From NCBI RefSeq assembly GCF_003987255.1, contig NZ_PIQC01000009.1, positions 1 through 64,000 on the forward strand: 64,000 nucleotides of DNA, written 5' to 3'. Shown in pieces: positions 59,490-64,000 of this stretch (positions are counted from its first letter, which is position 1; every line of letters starts with the position of its first letter). The translations under genes and the position numbers were made by a program. Source of the stretch: Idiomarina ramblicola. Its GTDB lineage: Bacteria > Pseudomonadota > Gammaproteobacteria > Enterobacterales > Alteromonadaceae. Under the pieces are notes generated by a model, which made no database searches, was not told the DNA's origin, and saw only the letters and a list, made by a program, of their open reading frames with translations.

Positions 59490-60989
59490 TTAATTAAACC
59501 AGTAGGGTTCCCGCTTTAGTGCAGCCTTACGTGAGTATTCCAGTGCTTTTAACAAGGATTCGCGCTGTACTTTTTGCCATTCCATCAATTTCTCATCAAT
59601 TTCATCATCACGCTCACGAATACGTTCATGCAAGATATGTAATGCGGTAATTTCTCGAATCCCCCTGGCTAAGTCTTGCCAAGGCAGACGAAAGCTTTCC
59701 CTTAAGTCAGCATCAAACAAATGCCCGAAGCAAGTGCCCATCAGTAAGCTGTTTTGCAAAGGCGTCAACAATTTCAAATAGCCTTCTTCATTCAATCGCT
59801 CATGCTCAGAAAAAGCCGTTTGCACCAATTGCCAGTCACTTTTCAAAAGCTGACTACTCCAGGGCAACACCGGCTGCTCCAGTTCCTCTGTCATTTCTTC
59901 TCTTAAAAGAAACTCGGACAGTCCCAGCACCGTTTTTTGATAAGCGGCCGAATGAACCAGCTCTGTCACCTCGTTCAGTCTGATCACATCCTCCTGACTA
60001 TCAACGAGTGAATCGTAAAGTTTGCTGTAGCGCTTAAGCGCGCGGTGATAGGCGCCATCTTCAGCCGTCAACTCATCCAGCCCTTCAAAACGTTTTAGCC
60101 ACTGAAGCTTTGAGGTTATTTGCGAACTGCTTGTCAGCAACCGACGTTCGCCGACGCCATTTTCAATGAGCTGCTCCAGCACAACACGTACCATCTGGAT
60201 GCCATCCGCCATTCCCTGCACCGCCCGCACACTAGGTTGAAAATCAAGGCAAGCTTCGTTGTGCTGCCAATGACGTAAACCCGACTCCAGTGATTGGTAA
60301 AGCGCCTGACCGACACTATACTCTGACCGTAACGGCACATAGTGCATTTGAGTAAAGGGTTCGAGAAGACTCTTCCCCGCCAGCAAGTACCCTCTAGCCG
60401 CTTTACTTAAAGAGCCGACTCTTGCCCCCGCTTTTTTGACCAGTTCATTTGCCAGACGATAAGCTTCCGATAAAGAGCCACCCTGCAACTCCAGTTCAAT
60501 TTCAGCGATTGGTTCGCGTTGCTCACCGGCTTCGATGTGACCTTCATCAAACACCATTTCAATAACACCTTCACCACTAGGAAGCCGCCAGCGGGTGCGA
60601 GTAAAGTCTGTCACAAACAAAGTATCTAAATCACGCTGAATGTCGTAAACCGGAAAATCATCCGGCCATATTTCATTCTCAAATAAGGTTAAATCGGGTT
60701 TATCATTCTCAATCTCGATATTATACTCTGGCCTTTGATGCATGCCGCCCATAACTCGGCCGGCCAGTTTGATCGTTTGTTCTTTATGATCTTTATCAGT
60801 ACGAATCCGTAATCCAATATCGAACTGACGTAAACGTAAATCGGACGTATCGAAGTAAGCGTTTTTGAGTTCAAACTGCTCTTTTCCGGGTTTTGCCTGG
60901 TTCGCATCTGCCAACGACTGGCAGACATCGAGCGCTTTGTCTCGCTGTTCTGGAGCAATCAATAATTTGAGCTCAACTTCTTGTGACAT
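59490..60989 (-). CDS. CYTH/CHAD inorganic triphosphatase (YgiF-like)
   Basis: 499 aa. The CYTH tunnel domain begins with the ExExK motif (Glu4, Glu6, Lys8: SQEVELKLLI) and spans about 1-205; the CHAD domain (conserved histidines, alpha-helical, polyphosphate-related) follows (about 215-495). E. coli YgiF hydrolyses tripolyphosphate and sits upstream of glnE. Confidence 0.92.
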   Translation of the reverse strand: MSQEVELKLLIAPEQRDKALDVCQSLADANQAKPGKEQFELKNAYFDTSDLRLRQFDIGLRIRTDKDHKEQTIKLAGRVMGGMHQRPEYNIEIENDKPDLTLFENEIWPDDFPVYDIQRDLDTLFVTDFTRTRWRLPSGEGVIEMVFDEGHIEAGEQREPIAEIELELQGGSLSEAYRLANELVKKAGARVGSLSKAARGYLLAGKSLLEPFTQMHYVPLRSEYSVGQALYQSLESGLRHWQHNEACLDFQPSVRAVQGMADGIQMVRVVLEQLIENGVGERRLLTSSSQITSKLQWLKRFEGLDELTAEDGAYHRALKRYSKLYDSLVDSQEDVIRLNEVTELVHSAAYQKTVLGLSEFLLREEMTEELEQPVLPWSSQLLKSDWQLVQTAFSEHERLNEEGYLKLLTPLQNSLLMGTCFGHLFDADLRESFRLPWQDLARGIREITALHILHERIRERDDEIDEKLMEWQKVQRESLLKALEYSRKAALKREPYWFN

Positions 60990-61109
60990 AAATCGATTCC
61001 GATGCGTTTAATAAGTTAGATTAAAGGTACTGGCTTGGCGGCTAGCGGTCAACAAACACGGGCATTTAGTTCACTTGACACTACCAGTGAAAAGTTGCAC
61101 CGTGAGATC

Positions 61110-61125
61110 AGACCACAAAGGGTCT
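61110..61125. repeat. Inverted repeat upstream of putA
   Basis: AGACC-N6-GGTCT, overlapping the start of the candidate putA -35. Could be an operator or a weak stem. Unassigned. Confidence 0.3.
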
Positions 61126-61152
61126 TTACCGGCGCGAGAATAAGCTTATACT
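61125..61152 (+). promoter_or_regulatory. Candidate putA promoter
   Basis: TTTACC (61125-61130), a 16-base spacer, TATACT (61147-61152), 62 bases before putA. Both hexamers fit sigma-70 reasonably. The TTGACA at 61075-61080 has no -10 at the right spacing and was not used. Confidence 0.5.
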
Positions 61153-61162
61153 TGCGCTGATT

Positions 61163-61174
61163 CCCAACGTTGGG
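61163..61174. promoter_or_regulatory. 12-bp palindrome near the putA start site
   Basis: CCCAACGTTGGG, perfect, about 11 bases after the candidate -10. A repressor bound here could block transcription. PutA itself has no DNA-binding domain in this genome, so another regulator would be needed. Confidence 0.4.
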
Positions 61175-61214
61175 GAAGCACGCCGAGCTTCGGCCTGGCT
61201 ATACAGGAGATGCT

Positions 61215-64000
61215 ATGTTCAAAGCGAGTGAGGTGCTATCCAAACAGCATCAGGCTGAGGATTTAAAGTCCTTACAGCAGGCAATTACTGACAATTATAT
61301 TGTTGATGAAGATCAGTATATGCGTGAGTTACTGCCTCTGGTTCCTGCCGATGACGATACGGTTAGCGCAGTAACCGAGCGCGCAGCTAAGTTAGTTGAG
61401 CAAGTCAGGGAACAGGCAGATAACGGCGTCGTTGACTCGTTTCTGCAACAATACAGTCTGGATACCAAAGAAGGTATCATTTTAATGTGTCTTGCTGAGG
61501 CGCTCTTGCGAATACCCGATGGTTATACCGCAGACGCATTAATTCAGGACAAACTTTCCGGCGGTGACTGGCAAAAACATATGGGCCAGAGCGCATCATG
61601 GTTAGTCAACTCAGGCACCTGGGGACTGGCACTAACAAACAGTGTGACCAATCCAACCGGTAAAGCAATGGAAACACCACGCGGTGCTTTCCGTCGTCTT
61701 GTCCGCAAACTCGGAAAACCGATTATTCGCAAAGCGACCTATACCGCGATGCAAATTATGGGTAAGCAGTTTGTACTGGGACGTACCATTGAGGAAGCCT
61801 TAAAGGAAAGTCGCGACAACCGCGACAAAGGCTACACTCACGCTTACGACATGCTTGGTGAAGCCGCATTAACTATGAAAGATGCGAACTACTACAAGCA
61901 GCAGTACGTCAACTCAATCAAGACGATCACCAAAGAAGAATTTAATAATCCCGACGCGCCACGACCCACCATCTCAATTAAATTGTCGGCGCTACATCCT
62001 CGTTATGAATCAGCGAATCACGAGCGGGTGCTGACTGAGCTGGCAACCACACTGACCGACTTGGTCAAATTGGCAAAAGAAGCGGATGTCGGCGTAACCA
62101 TTGATGCAGAAGAAGCCGATCGCCATGAATTATCGCTTGAGCTGTTTGAGAAGGTTTATCGCAGTGGCGTTTGTAAGGGGTGGCCGCGTTTTGGTCTGGT
62201 GGTTCAAGCTTATTCTAAGCGAGCACTCCCCACGCTATGCTGGATCACAGCATTAGCAAAAGAGTGTGGCGACGAAATCCCGGTGCGACTTGTTAAAGGC
62301 GCCTATTGGGATAACGAAATTAAGTGGACTCAAGAAAATGGGCTGCTTGGCTACCCGGTGTTTACTCGCAAGTCTCACAGTGACATTTCCTATCTAGCTT
62401 GCTCACGCTATTTATTAAGCGACGATACAGACGGTGCCATTTATCCGCAATTCGCTACTCATAACGCGCAAACCTTTATGGCCATTCAACAGATGAATGA
62501 GACCCATCAGCGCCGCATTGAGTATCAGCGTTTGCACGGCATGGGTGACAGCTTGTATGACACTATCATGGATCAAAACCCGGGCATGGTCGTACGAATT
62601 TACGCACCCGTAGGCCCGCATAAAGATTTGCTGCCGTATTTGGTTCGCCGGTTATTGGAAAATGGTGCTAACTCGTCATTTGTCCATAAGCTATTAGATT
62701 CCGACACGCCGGTCGATGAACTGGTCGAGCACCCAATGAAGACCGCGTCAGGTTTCGAGAAATACGCAAGCAGCAAAATTCCACTTCCCCCGCAAATGTA
62801 TGGGGATCGCACAAATTCGTTAGGATTGAATATGAATATTCACTCACAAGCAGATGATTTTATTGCAGCGGTTCAACAGTACCGTGACAAACAATGGCAA
62901 GGCGGTCCCATCGTCGATGGGAAAACCGTTGAAACCGATCACCATGTCAGTATTACCAGCCCTCAGGAAACCTCTAAGAAGGCTGGCCTCATTTACTGGG
63001 GTGATAAGAAACTTTCTGAGCAAGCGCTGCAAAGCGCTAACGCCGCCTATAAATCCTGGCGCGACGTACCAACGGAAGAGCGCGCACAGTGCTTGGAAAA
63101 ATTCGCTGACCTAATGGAAGCTAACCGCAACGAGCTGATCGCATTATGTTCGGTAGAAGCGGGCAAAGGGTTACAGGATGGCATCGATGAAGTCCGTGAA
63201 GCGGTTGACTTCTGTCGTTATTACGCCAACCAGGCTCGCGAACTCATGGGTAAGCCGATTCAGTTACCAGGGCCAACGGGTGAAGACAATGACTTATTCG
63301 TTGAAGGTCGTGGTACCTTTATCTGTATCAGCCCGTGGAACTTCCCGTTGGCAATCTTCGTAGGCCAGGTCGCCGCTGCGTTGGTTACCGGTAACTCAGT
63401 TATTGCCAAACCGGCAGAACAAACCGGACTGATTGCCTACCGCGCAGTGCAATTGGCTCTGGAAGCTGGTATTCCGGGCAACGTATTACACTTTATGCCG
63501 GGTAGTGGTGCTGAAGTCGGTAGTTATCTGACCAGCCAAGAAGATATTGCCGGCGTTTGCTTTACCGGTTCAACTTACACTGCTCAGGCAATTAACCGTG
63601 CATTAGCCGCACGCACCGGTCCAATCGTGCCTCTGGTTGCAGAAACCGGTGGGCAAAACGCCATGATGGTTGACTCTACCGCGCTGCCGGAACAAGTGGT
63701 CACCGATGTCGTTGCCAGTGCTTTCCAGAGCGCGGGACAACGGTGCTCAGCGCTTCGCGTGCTGTTTGTGCAGGATGACGTCGCCGATCGCATTATCGAC
63801 CTACTGCGCGGCGCTATGGAAGAGCTCAAGGTTGGCGACCCATTACTGCATGAAACCGACGTCGGACCGGTTATCGACGGTATTGCAAAAACCAATCTGG
63901 AGCAGCACATATCTGATATCCAGCAAGCCGGCCGCCTGATCGCTCGTGCACCACTGCCAGATTACGCTATGGGCGGTACCTTTGTCGCACCAACAGCCAT
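61215..64000 (+). CDS. putA: Proline utilization protein PutA (partial)
   Basis: First 928 codons of a bifunctional proline dehydrogenase and delta-1-pyrroline-5-carboxylate dehydrogenase; the end is outside the window. It starts MFKASEVLSKQHQAEDLKSL and lacks the N-terminal ribbon-helix-helix of E. coli PutA, so it probably does not repress its own gene. The FAD barrel includes PTISIKLSALHPRYE and RLVKGAYWDNEIK. In the dehydrogenase domain the general base is Glu810 (VAETGGQ) and the catalytic Cys is Cys844 (AGQRCSALRV), spaced 34 residues as in the family. AGGAG lies 5 bases before the ATG. Confidence 0.97.
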   Translation, partial: MFKASEVLSKQHQAEDLKSLQQAITDNYIVDEDQYMRELLPLVPADDDTVSAVTERAAKLVEQVREQADNGVVDSFLQQYSLDTKEGIILMCLAEALLRIPDGYTADALIQDKLSGGDWQKHMGQSASWLVNSGTWGLALTNSVTNPTGKAMETPRGAFRRLVRKLGKPIIRKATYTAMQIMGKQFVLGRTIEEALKESRDNRDKGYTHAYDMLGEAALTMKDANYYKQQYVNSIKTITKEEFNNPDAPRPTISIKLSALHPRYESANHERVLTELATTLTDLVKLAKEADVGVTIDAEEADRHELSLELFEKVYRSGVCKGWPRFGLVVQAYSKRALPTLCWITALAKECGDEIPVRLVKGAYWDNEIKWTQENGLLGYPVFTRKSHSDISYLACSRYLLSDDTDGAIYPQFATHNAQTFMAIQQMNETHQRRIEYQRLHGMGDSLYDTIMDQNPGMVVRIYAPVGPHKDLLPYLVRRLLENGANSSFVHKLLDSDTPVDELVEHPMKTASGFEKYASSKIPLPPQMYGDRTNSLGLNMNIHSQADDFIAAVQQYRDKQWQGGPIVDGKTVETDHHVSITSPQETSKKAGLIYWGDKKLSEQALQSANAAYKSWRDVPTEERAQCLEKFADLMEANRNELIALCSVEAGKGLQDGIDEVREAVDFCRYYANQARELMGKPIQLPGPTGEDNDLFVEGRGTFICISPWNFPLAIFVGQVAAALVTGNSVIAKPAEQTGLIAYRAVQLALEAGIPGNVLHFMPGSGAEVGSYLTSQEDIAGVCFTGSTYTAQAINRALAARTGPIVPLVAETGGQNAMMVDSTALPEQVVTDVVASAFQSAGQRCSALRVLFVQDDVADRIIDLLRGAMEELKVGDPLLHETDVGPVIDGIAKTNLEQHISDIQQAGRLIARAPLPDYAMGGTFVAPTA

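Noticed and set aside
61075-61080. TTGACA upstream of putA
   Set aside because: No -10 at 16-18 bases; the TTTACC/TATACT pair downstream is better.

Overview
The window reads as the chromosome of a marine gammaproteobacterium. Protein sequences and gene order fit the Alteromonadales, and an Idiomarina-like organism is my best guess. The genus is an inference from remembered family sequences, not from a search. I see no insertion sequence, integrase, prophage or CRISPR array.

Layout. (1) 196-984: a secreted protein built of 15-residue repeats, facing the end of the ribosomal cluster across a shared terminator. (2) 1060-22409, minus strand: the S10, spc and alpha ribosomal-protein operons (rpsJ to rplQ, with secY and rpoA). 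This cluster is cut exactly at the S10/spc boundary, between rpsQ and rplN, by about 7.7 kb that carries a six-gene Mrp Na+/H+ antiporter operon on the plus strand and a coiled-coil porin on the minus strand. Both halves look transcriptionally self-sufficient: the S10 half ends in a strong terminator, and the spc half has a -10/discriminator almost identical to that of the S10 promoter. Autogenous control elements are visible: an S10 leader hairpin (L4 type) and the S4-binding alpha-operon pseudoknot, which also fixes the GTG start of rpsM. (3) 22414-29170: a lipoprotein dipeptidase, two tiny exported or membrane proteins, dusA, zur, an M1 peptidase with a small partner, and an orphan cheX. 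(4) 29177-37826, minus strand: dnaB, an ECF sigma/anti-sigma/DUF4097 module, then rplI-rpsR-priB-rpsF, a small membrane protein, rlmB and rnr. The ECF module sits between rplI and dnaB, which are often neighbours. (5) 38023-47006: an unknown exported protein, a CBS protein, tRNA-Leu(CAA), an RDD membrane protein, lptFG, and divergent pepA-holC-valS. (6) 47143-56642: a hemerythrin; the minus-strand chain nudF-DUF1249-parE-parC-plsC-rraB; tolC; and an LpxL-like acyltransferase. (7) 56636-64000: glnE, ygiF and the first 928 codons of putA, which runs off the window.

Most of the window is housekeeping: translation, protein export, topoisomerase IV, lipopolysaccharide export and nitrogen regulation. 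The accessory parts are the Mrp-porin block, the ECF/DUF4097 block, the repeat protein and several small exported proteins. Both blocks sit in conserved clusters at points where transcription would already stop and restart. The strongest candidates for something undescribed are the split ribosomal cluster, the 15-residue repeat protein, and the ECF/DUF4097 module.
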